DNA of 64,000 nt, from positions 310,001-374,000 of the forward strand of contig NZ_JAWKWO010000002.1 in NCBI RefSeq assembly GCF_041397485.1, in the 5' to 3' direction. Shown here piece by piece: positions 33,893 to 41,080 of this stretch. The position numbers and the translations under genes are program-made. Source of the DNA: Zhengella sp020637775. GTDB lineage: Bacteria; Pseudomonadota; Alphaproteobacteria; Rhizobiales; Rhizobiaceae. Within the stretch, counting starts at the first letter, position 1, and every line of letters begins with the position of its first letter. The notes beneath the pieces were generated by a model. The model worked only from the letters and a program-made list of their open reading frames with translations, searched no databases and was not told the origin of the DNA.

Positions 33893-33917
33893 GACGCGTG
33901 AGCGCGAAAAAAGTTCC
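33893..33917 (-). promoter_or_regulatory. EcfG-like promoter for phyR
   Basis: Minus strand GGAAC (33917-33913), 16 bases, CGTC (33896-33893), one mismatch in the -10. It lies 48 bases before the phyR start and fits positive autoregulation. Confidence 0.6.
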
Positions 33918-33926
33918 GCCAAAGCC

Positions 33927-33951
33927 GGAACTTTTTTCCGGCCAGTGCATT
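33927..33951 (+). promoter_or_regulatory. EcfG-like promoter for nepR-ecfG
   Basis: GGAAC (33927-33931), 16 bases, CATT (33948-33951), one mismatch in the -10. Its -35 mirrors that of the phyR promoter: AAAAAAGTTCC and GGAACTTTTTT face each other over 9 bases. Confidence 0.6.
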
Positions 33952-33991
33952 TTCGAACCAGATCGTACCGGGCAGGATGGAAAGGTATCGC

Positions 33992-34195
33992 GTGAAAAAC
34001 AAAGTGAATTCAACCCGTTCCTCATCGGCAAGAGCCACGGGAGACGCCGTGTCGCGCCGCCTGCGCGATTATTATGATTCAGTCAAGGAAGAGGGCATTC
34101 CCGATCGTTTTCTTGACCTTCTGGAGCGGCTCGACGCGGTCGACAGCCAGTCCGCGCCGCGTGAGAAGGCATCCGCGGAGAATGGCCGTGAGTGA
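33992..34195 (+). CDS. nepR: NepR: anti-sigma factor of the general stress response
   Basis: The 67-residue protein carries the NepR core (LRDYYDSVKEEGIPDRFLDL, about 28-47), two short helices that clamp EcfG and are titrated by phosphorylated PhyR. Start GTG 33992 is chosen because AAAGG lies six bases upstream; an ATG at 33977 would add five residues but has no spaced site. The 3' end overlaps ecfG by eight bases. Confidence 0.9.
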   Translation: MKNKVNSTRSSSARATGDAVSRRLRDYYDSVKEEGIPDRFLDLLERLDAVDSQSAPREKASAENGRE

Positions 34196-34772
34196 GGCTG
34201 GCGACCGGACAGACGCTCCGTCCGCCGATGACAGGGCGTTCAAGCGATCGATGCTGGCGGCCTTGCCGAACCTGCGCGCCTTTGCCGTTTCGCTCACCGG
34301 CAAGCATGACAAAGCCGATGACCTCGTCCAGGAAACGATCATGAAGGCCTGGTCGAAGCAGCACCTGTTCCAGCCGGGCTCGAACATGAACGCCTGGCTC
34401 TTCACCATTCTGCGCAACGAGTTTTACAGCCAGATGCGCAAGCGTGGGCGCGAAATACAGGATTCCGATGGCCTGTTCACCGAGCGCATGTCGGTTCACC
34501 CGGCGCAATATGGCGCGCTCGACCTGCAGGACTTCCGCGCCGCGCTCGACCAGCTTCCGGCCGACCAGCGCGAGGCGATCATTCTCGTCGGTGCATCCGG
34601 CTTCGCCTATGAGGAAGCCGCCGAGATTTGCGGCTGCGCCATCGGCACGATTAAGAGCCGCGTCAATCGCGCGCGAAACCGGCTTGCCGAACTGCTTTCG
34701 GTCTCCGGCGAGGGTGACTACGGGCCGGACGAGATTTCCGCCACCGTCACCAAGCGCGCTTTCGCCGGCTGA
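34188..34772 (+). CDS. ecfG: EcfG-family general stress sigma factor
   Basis: This 194-residue ECF sigma factor directs RNA polymerase to GGAAC/CGTT promoters. Region 2 spans about 20-90 (LPNLRAFAVSLTGKHDKADD, LVQETIMKAW) and region 4 about 118-175 (LPADQREAIILVGASGFAYE, TIKSRVNRARNRLAELL). The start is GTG 34188 with GCGGAG eight bases upstream, overlapping nepR; ATG 34182 is the alternative but sits too close to that site. It converges with a receiver-only regulator. Confidence 0.95.
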   Translation: MSEAGDRTDAPSADDRAFKRSMLAALPNLRAFAVSLTGKHDKADDLVQETIMKAWSKQHLFQPGSNMNAWLFTILRNEFYSQMRKRGREIQDSDGLFTERMSVHPAQYGALDLQDFRAALDQLPADQREAIILVGASGFAYEEAAEICGCAIGTIKSRVNRARNRLAELLSVSGEGDYGPDEISATVTKRAFAG

Positions 34773-34816
34773 GACCGCGCTGGCGGTGGATCGCCCGGAT
34801 GACGCAAGCGCTCCGC

Positions 34817-35182
34817 TCAGGCCGGCTCGTCCGGCATGGGACGGGTGGCCAGTGCCCGTTCAACGGCCTTGAGCAGGAGGCTGTTGGCAAACGGTTTGCC
34901 GACATGCGGCCAGGGGCTTTGCGCGTTCACCACCCCGTCGGATGCGCTGACGAGGACAACGCCCGCGCCTTCCGGAAGAAAGCCGGTCAGCCGGGTCACG
35001 AAACAGGTGGTGAGTTCGGGACAGTCGCAGATCACCAGATCCCAGGCGTCCGAAGGCGCCTTGGCGAGGTCCGTCACGATCATCGCCTCGCATTGGTAGA
35101 TGTCGCCGACGATGCGCTCGATATCGATCGCGATGAGCGGTTCGGGCTCGACGATGAGCAGCCGCAGGCATTCTCCGGACAT
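34817..35182 (-). CDS. Stand-alone receiver-domain protein, divergent
   Basis: The 121-residue protein is a single CheY-like receiver. The usual acidic pair before the first helix reads VEPEPLIAIDIE rather than DD or DE; the phosphoacceptor candidate is Asp in LVICDCPE (about 53), with Ser in VLVSAS and Lys in VGKPF. Such single-domain regulators often tune HWE kinase-PhyR signalling (SdrG, MtpR-like). Start 35182 has AAGGGA upstream. Its place between ecfG and the Crp gene supports that role, which remains inferred. Confidence 0.8.
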   Translation of the reverse strand: MSGECLRLLIVEPEPLIAIDIERIVGDIYQCEAMIVTDLAKAPSDAWDLVICDCPELTTCFVTRLTGFLPEGAGVVLVSASDGVVNAQSPWPHVGKPFANSLLLKAVERALATRPMPDEPA

Positions 35183-35266
35183 GGATGATCCCTTCATGGA
35201 AAAACTTAGAATGAACTTTTTCCCGGCCGTGTCATTTAACTATGACATGGCGGACGCTTGCGCAGC

Positions 35267-35291
35267 GGAACCTTCCGGGCCGCAAGGCGTT
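35267..35291 (+). promoter_or_regulatory. EcfG-type promoter for the Crp/Fnr-lipid kinase operon
   Basis: GGAAC (35267-35271), 16 bases, CGTT (35288-35291): exact consensus, 20 bases before the ATG at 35312. Confidence 0.78.
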
Positions 35292-35311
35292 GCGGCATGG
35301 CTGGAGGTTCC

Positions 35312-36067
35312 ATGACGGCGAAATTCTCGGTTCAACGTGGAAAGACCCACTGCTCGCATTGTCCGCTGCGGGCCAATGACTGCTATCGTGAATTCTCCGA
35401 ACCGGAACTGGCATTCGTGAGCGGCTTCAAGAAGGGCGAACTGGCGGTGGACAAGGGCGCGACCATTCTGGTCGAGGGCGCCCATAGCGCGCATCTCTTC
35501 ACCGTCCTCGAAGGCATCGCCTTTCGCTACAAGGTTCTGCCCGATGGCCGCCGGCAGATCCTCAATTACGCGATGCCCGGCGATCTCGTCGGCCTGCAAG
35601 GTACTCTGATGGGCGAAATGCAGCACACGGTGGAAGCGCTGACCGACGTGCAGCTCTGTGTCTTCGAGCGGAACCGCCTGTCATCCCTGTTCGAGGCGCA
35701 TCCCGATCTGGCCTTTGACATCACCTGGATCGCCGCGCAGGAGGAGCGCATTCTCGACGAACATCTCCTGTCCATCGGCCGGCGCACGGCGCTTGAGCGC
35801 GCGGCCTACCTCCTCGCCTTCCTGGACCACCGCAGCCGCCAGTCCGGTGCAAACGACGCAAGCGCGCAGCGCCTGCCCGTCACCCAGCAGCACATGGCCG
35901 ATACGCTCGGCCTTTCGCTCGTCCACACCAACAAGACGTTACGCAAGCTGGCGCGCCGCCAGATGATCCGCTGGACCGACCACGGCTGTGTCGTGGCCGA
36001 CCGCGATGCGCTCGAACGAACGGCGGGATGGACGCCGGACGATACCCGTAAACGCCCCTTCATCTGA
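35312..36067 (+). CDS. Crp/Fnr family transcriptional regulator
   Basis: The 251-residue protein has an N-terminal cysteine cluster (KTHCSHCPLRANDCYREF, about 10-27), a cyclic-nucleotide-binding-like beta barrel (about 35-150) and a winged HTH near 190-220 (VTQQHMADTLGLSLVHTNKT). Three clustered cysteines could be redox or metal ligands as in Fnr relatives, but the fourth Fnr cysteine is not obvious. GGAGG lies five bases before the ATG. The lipid kinase gene follows after 11 bases. Probably EcfG-controlled, so a second-tier regulator. Confidence 0.92.
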   Translation: MTAKFSVQRGKTHCSHCPLRANDCYREFSEPELAFVSGFKKGELAVDKGATILVEGAHSAHLFTVLEGIAFRYKVLPDGRRQILNYAMPGDLVGLQGTLMGEMQHTVEALTDVQLCVFERNRLSSLFEAHPDLAFDITWIAAQEERILDEHLLSIGRRTALERAAYLLAFLDHRSRQSGANDASAQRLPVTQQHMADTLGLSLVHTNKTLRKLARRQMIRWTDHGCVVADRDALERTAGWTPDDTRKRPFI

Positions 36068-36078
36068 GGAATGCCGCC

Positions 36079-37041
36079 ATGCGCGTTGCTGCCGTTCTGA
36101 ACCGGGAGGGAGGCACGATCCGAACCGTCGATGTCGACCGCCTCTGCACCGATCTTGGTGCGGCCTTCAGCCATGCCGGACGGGCCTTCGAGTGCCACGT
36201 CACGGACGGCGCCAACCTGATCGGCGCGCTGCGCGAGCAGGCAGGCCGCCACGACATCGACTGCATTGTCGCCGGCGGAGGCGACGGCACGGTATCCGCC
36301 GCCGCCGCTGAATGCTGGAAATCGGGCAAGGCGCTTGGCATCCTGCCTGCCGGCACGATGAACTTCTTTGCGCGCACGCTCGGCATACCCCTGAACATGC
36401 CCGATGCCATCGCGGCCCTGGCCGGCGCGCCCGAGGCACACGCCGATATTGCCATTGCCAATGACCGCCCCTTCATCCACCAGTACTCGGTTGGCATGCA
36501 GCCGCGCATGGTGATCGAAAGGGAGCGCCGGGAGTACAACGCATCGCGGCTGGGCAAGATACTGGCCAGCGCGCGCGCCGCGCTCTCACCGCTGATCCGG
36601 CCACCCTCCTTTCGCGCCCGGATAACCGCCGACGGCAACCACTCGCGGCGCCGGCTAAGCCTCCTGGTGGTTTCCGCCAATCCCCATGGGCACGGGCATC
36701 TGCCCTATCCCGATACCTGGGATCTCGGCCGCCTCGGCATGTATCTGGCCCGCCCGCTCGAACCCCGTGCCAGCGTGCAGTTGGCCGCCGATCTGACATT
36801 GGGAAGCTGGGATGGAAATCCGGACCTGGAGACGGCCACGGCGAGCGAAGTGGTGCTTGAATTCCCCCGGCTCAAGCCCGGTTCCATGGCCCTCGTCGAC
36901 GGCGAACTGGTGGAACTGGAGGCGCGCGTCGCGATCCGTCTGGAACGCAAGGCCCTTCGCGTCTTGAGCCCACTGGCGGCAGGGACCGGCGCCGCCGCGT
37001 CGGGCCGGCAGGAAATGCCCGGCCAGCCCGTCCTGCTTTGA
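36079..37041 (+). CDS. Diacylglycerol kinase / sphingosine kinase-like lipid kinase family protein
   Basis: The 320-residue protein has the DAGK catalytic block IVAGGGDGTVSAAAAECW (about 64-81) and GILPAGTMNFFARTLGIP (about 87-104), the nucleotide-binding elements of the family. The C-terminal beta-sandwich domain (about 130-300) is present. Soluble, full length. Relatives phosphorylate diacylglycerol or related lipids. Second gene of the Crp operon with an exact EcfG promoter upstream, which points to envelope adjustment under stress. Confidence 0.88.
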   Translation: MRVAAVLNREGGTIRTVDVDRLCTDLGAAFSHAGRAFECHVTDGANLIGALREQAGRHDIDCIVAGGGDGTVSAAAAECWKSGKALGILPAGTMNFFARTLGIPLNMPDAIAALAGAPEAHADIAIANDRPFIHQYSVGMQPRMVIERERREYNASRLGKILASARAALSPLIRPPSFRARITADGNHSRRRLSLLVVSANPHGHGHLPYPDTWDLGRLGMYLARPLEPRASVQLAADLTLGSWDGNPDLETATASEVVLEFPRLKPGSMALVDGELVELEARVAIRLERKALRVLSPLAAGTGAAASGRQEMPGQPVLL

Positions 37042-37078
37042 CGGGCGCGGATGCCACCCGTTCGCAACCCATCGAAAT

Positions 37079-37110
37079 AAGGCCTCCGCGACGGGTGACG
37101 CGGAGGCCTT
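37079..37110. terminator. Terminator between the lipid kinase and dps genes
   Basis: AAGGCCTCCGCG pairs with CGCGGAGGCCTT over an 8-base loop. T-rich sequence follows on the minus strand, so it mainly ends dps transcripts but may act both ways. Confidence 0.75.
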
Positions 37111-37152
37111 CGCGCTGCGCCGTGCAGCAGGTTGCGGCGCTTCTGGCGTGGT

Positions 37153-37665
37153 TCAGTCGGCGACGATCGCGCGCATCATCCACAAGGCTTTCTCATGGAA
37201 TGTCAGGCGCTGCGTCAGCATGTCCTCGGTCACGACATCGCCGGCATCGCCAGCCTTGCCGGCTGCCTCGCGCATGGTCCGGACGGCCTTTTCATGGGTC
37301 TCGATCAGATCCTCCACCATCGCCTTGGCGCTGGAGTGATCGACCGATTTTTCCCCCGGCGCGAAATGGGATGTTTCGGCAAACGACACCGGCGCGAGAT
37401 GACCCAGCGCACGAATGCGCTCGGCGATCGTGTCGGCCGCGGCGAACAGTTCCTCGTAATGGTCCTCTGTCAGTTCATGCAGTGGCTTGAACAACGGGCC
37501 GACCACGTTCCAGTGATAGACATGGCTCTTGACGGTCAGCCGGTATGTGTCTTCGAGAATCCCGGTCAGAAGGCCGGACATCTCCTTGCAGTAGTCGGCT
37601 GACAGGCCGATATTGATCTTTTCCGCGTGGGCTTCCGGTTTCAGGACTGCGGTAACATTCGACAT
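37153..37665 (-). CDS. dps: Dps-family DNA-protecting ferritin-like protein
   Basis: The 170-residue protein has the Dps signature VKSHVYHWNVVGPLFKPLH (about 45-63) followed by HELTEDHYEELFAAADTIAE, with the His, Asp and Glu ligands of the inter-subunit ferroxidase site. It oxidises Fe(II) with peroxide and shields DNA. AAGGAG lies upstream. It is the last gene of a minus-strand group (DUF883, holin-like, small membrane protein) that starts from an exact EcfG promoter; no separate promoter was seen in the 43-base gap. Confidence 0.93.
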   Translation of the reverse strand: MSNVTAVLKPEAHAEKINIGLSADYCKEMSGLLTGILEDTYRLTVKSHVYHWNVVGPLFKPLHELTEDHYEELFAAADTIAERIRALGHLAPVSFAETSHFAPGEKSVDHSSAKAMVEDLIETHEKAVRTMREAAGKAGDAGDVVTEDMLTQRLTFHEKALWMMRAIVAD

Positions 37666-37708
37666 GGAATCGGTCTCCTTCGGTCAGGGTTGGGGGAGCG
37701 GACAGGGT

Positions 37709-37885
37709 TCAGCCTTCGCCCAGGCCCGTCTCGCTCTGGTCGACGGCGGTATCGATCGCTTCGCCGTAGATGGCGATTCCGGCCCAGGCGATCATGGCGA
37801 CAAGCAGGCCGGCGGCGAGGATCACGAGAACGGGGCGTCCCCGCTCTCCCTGGCGGGCTTCCTTTGGCTTCAGCGGGCGGTTCAT
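37709..37885 (-). CDS. Small single-pass membrane protein, unknown function
   Basis: The 58-residue product starts MNRPLKPKEARQGERGRP with AAAGGAG upstream, has one membrane helix (about 19-45, VLVILAAGLLVAMIAWAGIA) and an acidic tail. The cytoplasmic N-terminus is strongly basic. It lies between the YqjE-like and dps genes in the same direction. The strong ribosome binding site supports it as a real gene. Confidence 0.68.
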   Translation of the reverse strand: MNRPLKPKEARQGERGRPVLVILAAGLLVAMIAWAGIAIYGEAIDTAVDQSETGLGEG

Positions 37886-37916
37886 GACGTCTCCTTTCTG
37901 GTGGTGGCGTTCATGG

Positions 37917-38345
37917 TCATGCATTGTCCGGATCCGATGTGCCGGCCTGGGCGGCCGCGAGCGCCACGACGGCAGCGAGCCCGAGGCCGAGCAAGCCCGC
38001 CTTTCTTTGCAGAAGGGGGGCAGCGCCCAATGCGGCATAGGCGGCAATGCGGCGTCCGGTGTCGTCCTGTTCGGCACGCTTGCGGTCTCGCCATTTCAGA
38101 AACGAGAGAACGGCCAGGATGCATAGCGCGAGCGCGGCCAGCAGGGCCGATCCGACGCCTGCGGCTGCGGGAACACCCCAGGCCCGCGCCGCCAGGGCGA
38201 CAGCGGCGGCAAGGCCGACCGCCCATGCGCTCAACAGCAGGAAACAGGCCAGCGCCATCAGCAGGCCGTTGCGCTTGCGCCGTGCAACGGCAGCCTCCAC
38301 GTCGCTGGAGATCAGCGAAAAGGCCAGGGGCAGCAGTTTCAGCAT
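37917..38345 (-). CDS. Multi-pass membrane protein (YqjE/holin-superfamily III-like)
   Basis: The 142-residue protein has two central hydrophobic segments (about 27-52 and 60-82) and a third near 115-135. Arg/Lys-rich loops flank them (ARRKRNG, KWRDRKRAEQDD). The pairing with a DUF883 (YqjD/ElaB-like) gene just 5 bases upstream mirrors the yqjD-yqjE order of enterobacteria, hence the tentative family. No function is established. Confidence 0.7.
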   Translation of the reverse strand: MLKLLPLAFSLISSDVEAAVARRKRNGLLMALACFLLLSAWAVGLAAAVALAARAWGVPAAAGVGSALLAALALCILAVLSFLKWRDRKRAEQDDTGRRIAAYAALGAAPLLQRKAGLLGLGLAAVVALAAAQAGTSDPDNA

Positions 38346-38350
38346 TGCTG

Positions 38351-38689
38351 TCAGCGGCGCATGAGCAGCGCGACCAGAAAGCCGATGCCTGCCGCTATGC
38401 CGAGCGTCTGCACCGGTTTGCGGCGCACTTCCTCGCGCAGCATCACCTCCAGCCGGTCCAGTTCGCCACGCGCATTGGCGAGGACTTCGCGGGACGCATT
38501 CATCGCTTCGTCCGCGCGGGCCGTGGCGTTCGATTTGGCTTCCCCGGCCTTCGAGGCGCCGAAGTCGCCGATCGTCCGCGTCAGCCTGGAAATGTCGCTC
38601 TTCAGCTCCTCGACCTGCGCCTGGATGTCGGCCGCGGTCGTGGTTCCGTTGCTCTTTTCGGAAGCAGCACGTTGCGTGGCAGTCGCCAT
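38351..38689 (-). CDS. DUF883 (ElaB/YqjD-like) family membrane-anchored protein
   Basis: The 112-residue protein has a long helical, probably coiled-coil body (about 20-90, with heptad-like spacing and many Ala, Glu, Arg) and a C-terminal anchor VQTLGIAAGIGFLVALLMRR. In E. coli, YqjD-type proteins bind ribosomes and anchor them to the membrane in stationary phase; the same role is only an inference here. AAAGGAG is upstream and an exact EcfG promoter lies 31 bases before the ATG. Confidence 0.88.
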   Translation of the reverse strand: MATATQRAASEKSNGTTTAADIQAQVEELKSDISRLTRTIGDFGASKAGEAKSNATARADEAMNASREVLANARGELDRLEVMLREEVRRKPVQTLGIAAGIGFLVALLMRR

Positions 38690-38719
38690 CGATGTCTCCT
38701 TTCGTTCGATCAGTTGAAG

Positions 38720-38744
38720 AACGTGTTCGGCAAAACGAAGTTCC
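38720..38744 (-). promoter_or_regulatory. EcfG-type promoter for the DUF883-dps gene group
   Basis: Minus strand GGAAC (38744-38740), 16 bases, CGTT (38723-38720): exact consensus, 31 bases before the ATG at 38689. Confidence 0.8.
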
Positions 38745-38818
38745 GTCTCCGGGCCGCTGAACGCCAGAAACCGGCCGCGTGATGCGGCCGGTTTCCGTAA
38801 AACAGGGGTCAGCGATGC

Positions 38819-40060
38819 TTAGCGAAGCAGCATCTGATCCCGGTTGGTGGCATAGGTGGCCTCGTCATAGGAGGGCTGCTGTTCCAGCTGCTCCTCCGTG
38901 AACCGCGTGAAGATGCGGTGTTCGCCGTTGCCATTGCGCATGATCTGCAGTTCCCTGGCGTCCAGGGCGACAGGCTTCTCGCCAAGCCCCAGGAAGCCGC
39001 CGACATCGACCACATAGGCTTCGATCTGGCCGTCAGCGGTCAGGATGACATCGCCGATCTCGCCAAGATCCTCGTCATTGGCGCCATAGACCGAGGTGCC
39101 AAGCAGGTTTTCGGCACTCATCTCGCCCTGCTGCGTGGCTGTCCAGCCGTCACGGTTCACCGCCGCTGTCGTTTCCCGGTCCACCGCGTTGCGGTCGTCC
39201 GTGGCCGCCATGTTGTCCTGACGGTCGGTCTGGTCCATCTGCTCGTCGGAGGCCATGCGGTCCTGACGGTTGGTCTGGTCCATCTGTTCGTCGGAGGCCA
39301 CGCGGTCCTGACGGTTGGTCTGGTCCATCTGCTCGTCGGAGGCCATGCGGTCCTGACGCTGGCCGTTGTTTTCCACGCTGGCGGTGTCAAAGGACGGTGC
39401 GGCTTCCAGTTCCTCGCGGGTGGCCGAAATCATCAGCCAGCGCTCGCCGTCGCGATCGACCCAGCTCAGCTTGTCGAAATCCACGGCGACGTTTTTCTCG
39501 CCGATGCCGAGAAAGCCGCCAACGCCGATCACAACGGCTTCGGCCTGGCCATCCTGGCCCATGACAACGTCATTGACGTCGCCGACATTGTCGTAATTGT
39601 CCATCATCGCGGTCTGCCGTGCGGCCTGGTCCGTCGCGGCCTCGTTGCCGTCAAGGGCTTCCGCCGTACGGTCGCCATCGGCCATGCCGGCATCCTGGTT
39701 GTCGTTCATCGCACCGGCGGCCTGCTGGCCATTGGCGGCCTGGCCGTCAACACGGCCATCCTGTGCGGCCGTCGTGCCGTTGGTGCCATAGCCGCTGGAC
39801 TGGTCATCCTGGTTCATGGCCGCACCGCGTTCGCCCGAACGCTCGGTATAGACCGTCGCGCCAAGCAGGTTCGACGCCAGGATCTGCTTGTTGGACGCTT
39901 CGAAATAACCGGTCTCGGACGTCATGTCCTGGCCGGCATCCTGTGAAAAGACGGGCTGACCGCCCTGCGTCATGTCCTTGGATGCTTCATGATCGGCTGC
40001 CATGGCTCCCGATGTCATCAGGGCAACCATTGCAGTGGTGGCGAAAAGCTTGGTGAGCAT
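38819..40060 (-). CDS. Secreted protein with two PRC-barrel domains and a 15-residue tandem repeat
   Basis: The 413-residue protein starts with a signal peptide (MLTKLFATTAMVALMTSGAM, cleaved after AMA near 22). The first PRC-barrel (about 55-215) is split by a Gln/Asn/Asp-rich insert of roughly 90 residues; the second is at about 310-395 (NLLGTSVYGANDEDLGEIGD). Both share VGGFLGxGEK. Between them lie three copies of RQDRMASDEQMDQTN. It is probably periplasmic. A near-consensus EcfG promoter lies about 100 bases upstream. Similar PRC proteins are common stress genes in Rhizobiales; the function is unknown. Confidence 0.85.
   Translation of the reverse strand: MLTKLFATTAMVALMTSGAMAADHEASKDMTQGGQPVFSQDAGQDMTSETGYFEASNKQILASNLLGATVYTERSGERGAAMNQDDQSSGYGTNGTTAAQDGRVDGQAANGQQAAGAMNDNQDAGMADGDRTAEALDGNEAATDQAARQTAMMDNYDNVGDVNDVVMGQDGQAEAVVIGVGGFLGIGEKNVAVDFDKLSWVDRDGERWLMISATREELEAAPSFDTASVENNGQRQDRMASDEQMDQTNRQDRVASDEQMDQTNRQDRMASDEQMDQTDRQDNMAATDDRNAVDRETTAAVNRDGWTATQQGEMSAENLLGTSVYGANDEDLGEIGDVILTADGQIEAYVVDVGGFLGLGEKPVALDARELQIMRNGNGEHRIFTRFTEEQLEQQPSYDEATYATNRDQMLLR
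39216..39350 (-). repeat. Three tandem 45-bp repeats inside the PRC-barrel gene
   Basis: Units at 39216-39260, 39261-39305 and 39306-39350 differ at only a few bases and encode 15 residues each; a fourth unit begins at 39351 and fades. The in-frame length (45) allows copy-number change without frameshift. Confidence 0.9.
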
Positions 40061-40160
40061 GTTACGTTTCCTCTGTATGTCCGGGTGGCATATGGCCGCG
40101 TGGCGCAAGAAGACGTTTTCCAGACGCTTGCGCTGCGCGGCGCTCTGTCGACGCACTGTC

Positions 40161-40185
40161 AATGAACGATTGCGCGCCTTGTTCC
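40161..40185 (-). promoter_or_regulatory. Near-consensus EcfG promoter for the PRC-barrel gene
   Basis: Minus strand GGAAC (40185-40181), 16 bases, CATT (40164-40161), the same -10 variant as the nepR-ecfG promoter. The leader would be about 100 bases. Confidence 0.5.
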
Positions 40186-40228
40186 CGGACGTGGAAGATT
40201 TCTGTCACCTTTGCTCTTTTGCGGCCCC

Positions 40229-40253
40229 GGAACCCCGCGCCTGCAATCCCGTT
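40229..40253 (+). promoter_or_regulatory. EcfG-type promoter for the ferredoxin-reductase-like gene
   Basis: GGAAC (40229-40233), 16 bases, CGTT (40250-40253): exact consensus, 30 bases before the ATG at 40284. It is divergent from the PRC-barrel element. Confidence 0.78.
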
Positions 40254-40283
40254 CTTCCTCAAGCAGATGAAGGGAGATGACGG

Positions 40284-40949
40284 ATGCAGAAAGCCGAGAT
40301 ACTGGCCATCGAACCCCTGACGCGCGACGTGCATCGCTTCCGCATGACGCGCCCGCAAGGGTTCGACTATCAGCCTGGCGATGCGACCGAACTGGCCTTG
40401 GACCGCGAAGGCTGGCGCGACGAGACCCGGCCGTTCACCATGACGTCGCTTCCCGCCCAGGAAACGCTCGAATTCACCATCAAGCGCTACCCGGACCACG
40501 ATGGCGTCACCTGCCGCATTCATGAATTGCTGGTGGGCGAGGCGATCTGCATCGCCGAACCCTTCAGGACCTTCCGCTACAAGGGCAGGGGCGTCTTCAT
40601 TGCCGGCGGCGCCGGCCTGACGCCTTTCCTGGCAATCCTGCGCGATCTGAAATCCCGCAACGAACTGGCCGGCAATACACTTGTCTTCGCCAACAAGACC
40701 GAACAGGACATCATCTGCCGCGACGAACTGGACAAGATGCCCGGTCTGAAGGTTGTTCATGTCCTGTCGGAGGAAAGAAGGAGCGGCATGCATCACGGCT
40801 TGGTCGATGAAGACCTGCTGGGCGAGGTGACCGGCGGCGACCTTGACCGGCAATTCTATGTCTGCGGCCCGCCGCCGATGATGGAAGCGGTGAAGGGACA
40901 TCTGGCTGCGGCCGGCGTTCGCCCCGATGCCGTCAGCCTCGACGAATAG
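40284..40949 (+). CDS. FAD/NAD(P)-binding ferredoxin reductase-like oxidoreductase
   Basis: The 221-residue protein is the two-domain FNR module without ferredoxin. The FAD-binding domain (about 1-100) has RPFTMTSLPAQ, the RxYS-like flavin motif with Phe-Thr in place of Tyr-Ser. The NAD(P) domain has GGAGLTPFLAILRDL (about 110-124) and the terminal CGPPPMMEAV. AAGGGAG lies upstream. The electron partner is not encoded nearby. It is placed in the stress island by its exact EcfG promoter. Confidence 0.88.
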   Translation: MQKAEILAIEPLTRDVHRFRMTRPQGFDYQPGDATELALDREGWRDETRPFTMTSLPAQETLEFTIKRYPDHDGVTCRIHELLVGEAICIAEPFRTFRYKGRGVFIAGGAGLTPFLAILRDLKSRNELAGNTLVFANKTEQDIICRDELDKMPGLKVVHVLSEERRSGMHHGLVDEDLLGEVTGGDLDRQFYVCGPPPMMEAVKGHLAAAGVRPDAVSLDE

Positions 40950-41068
40950 GCCTTCGATCAGCCGCAGGGATGTTACAGCCGTTCATCCCATGTGACCGGC
41001 GGGACCGGTCGCTTGCCACGGTCTCGCCCTGTTTCGTTCCTACCCGCGCCGGCAACACAAGGAAAAAC

Positions 41069-41076
41069 CGCGGGTA
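41069..41076 (+). promoter_or_regulatory. Inverted-repeat arm upstream of the RlpA-like gene
   Basis: CGCGGGTA here pairs with TACCCGCG at 41041-41048. The downstream arm lies within 12 bases of the ATG, so pairing in the mRNA could hide the ribosome entry site. This is speculative. Confidence 0.3.
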
Positions 41077-41080
41077 GATC

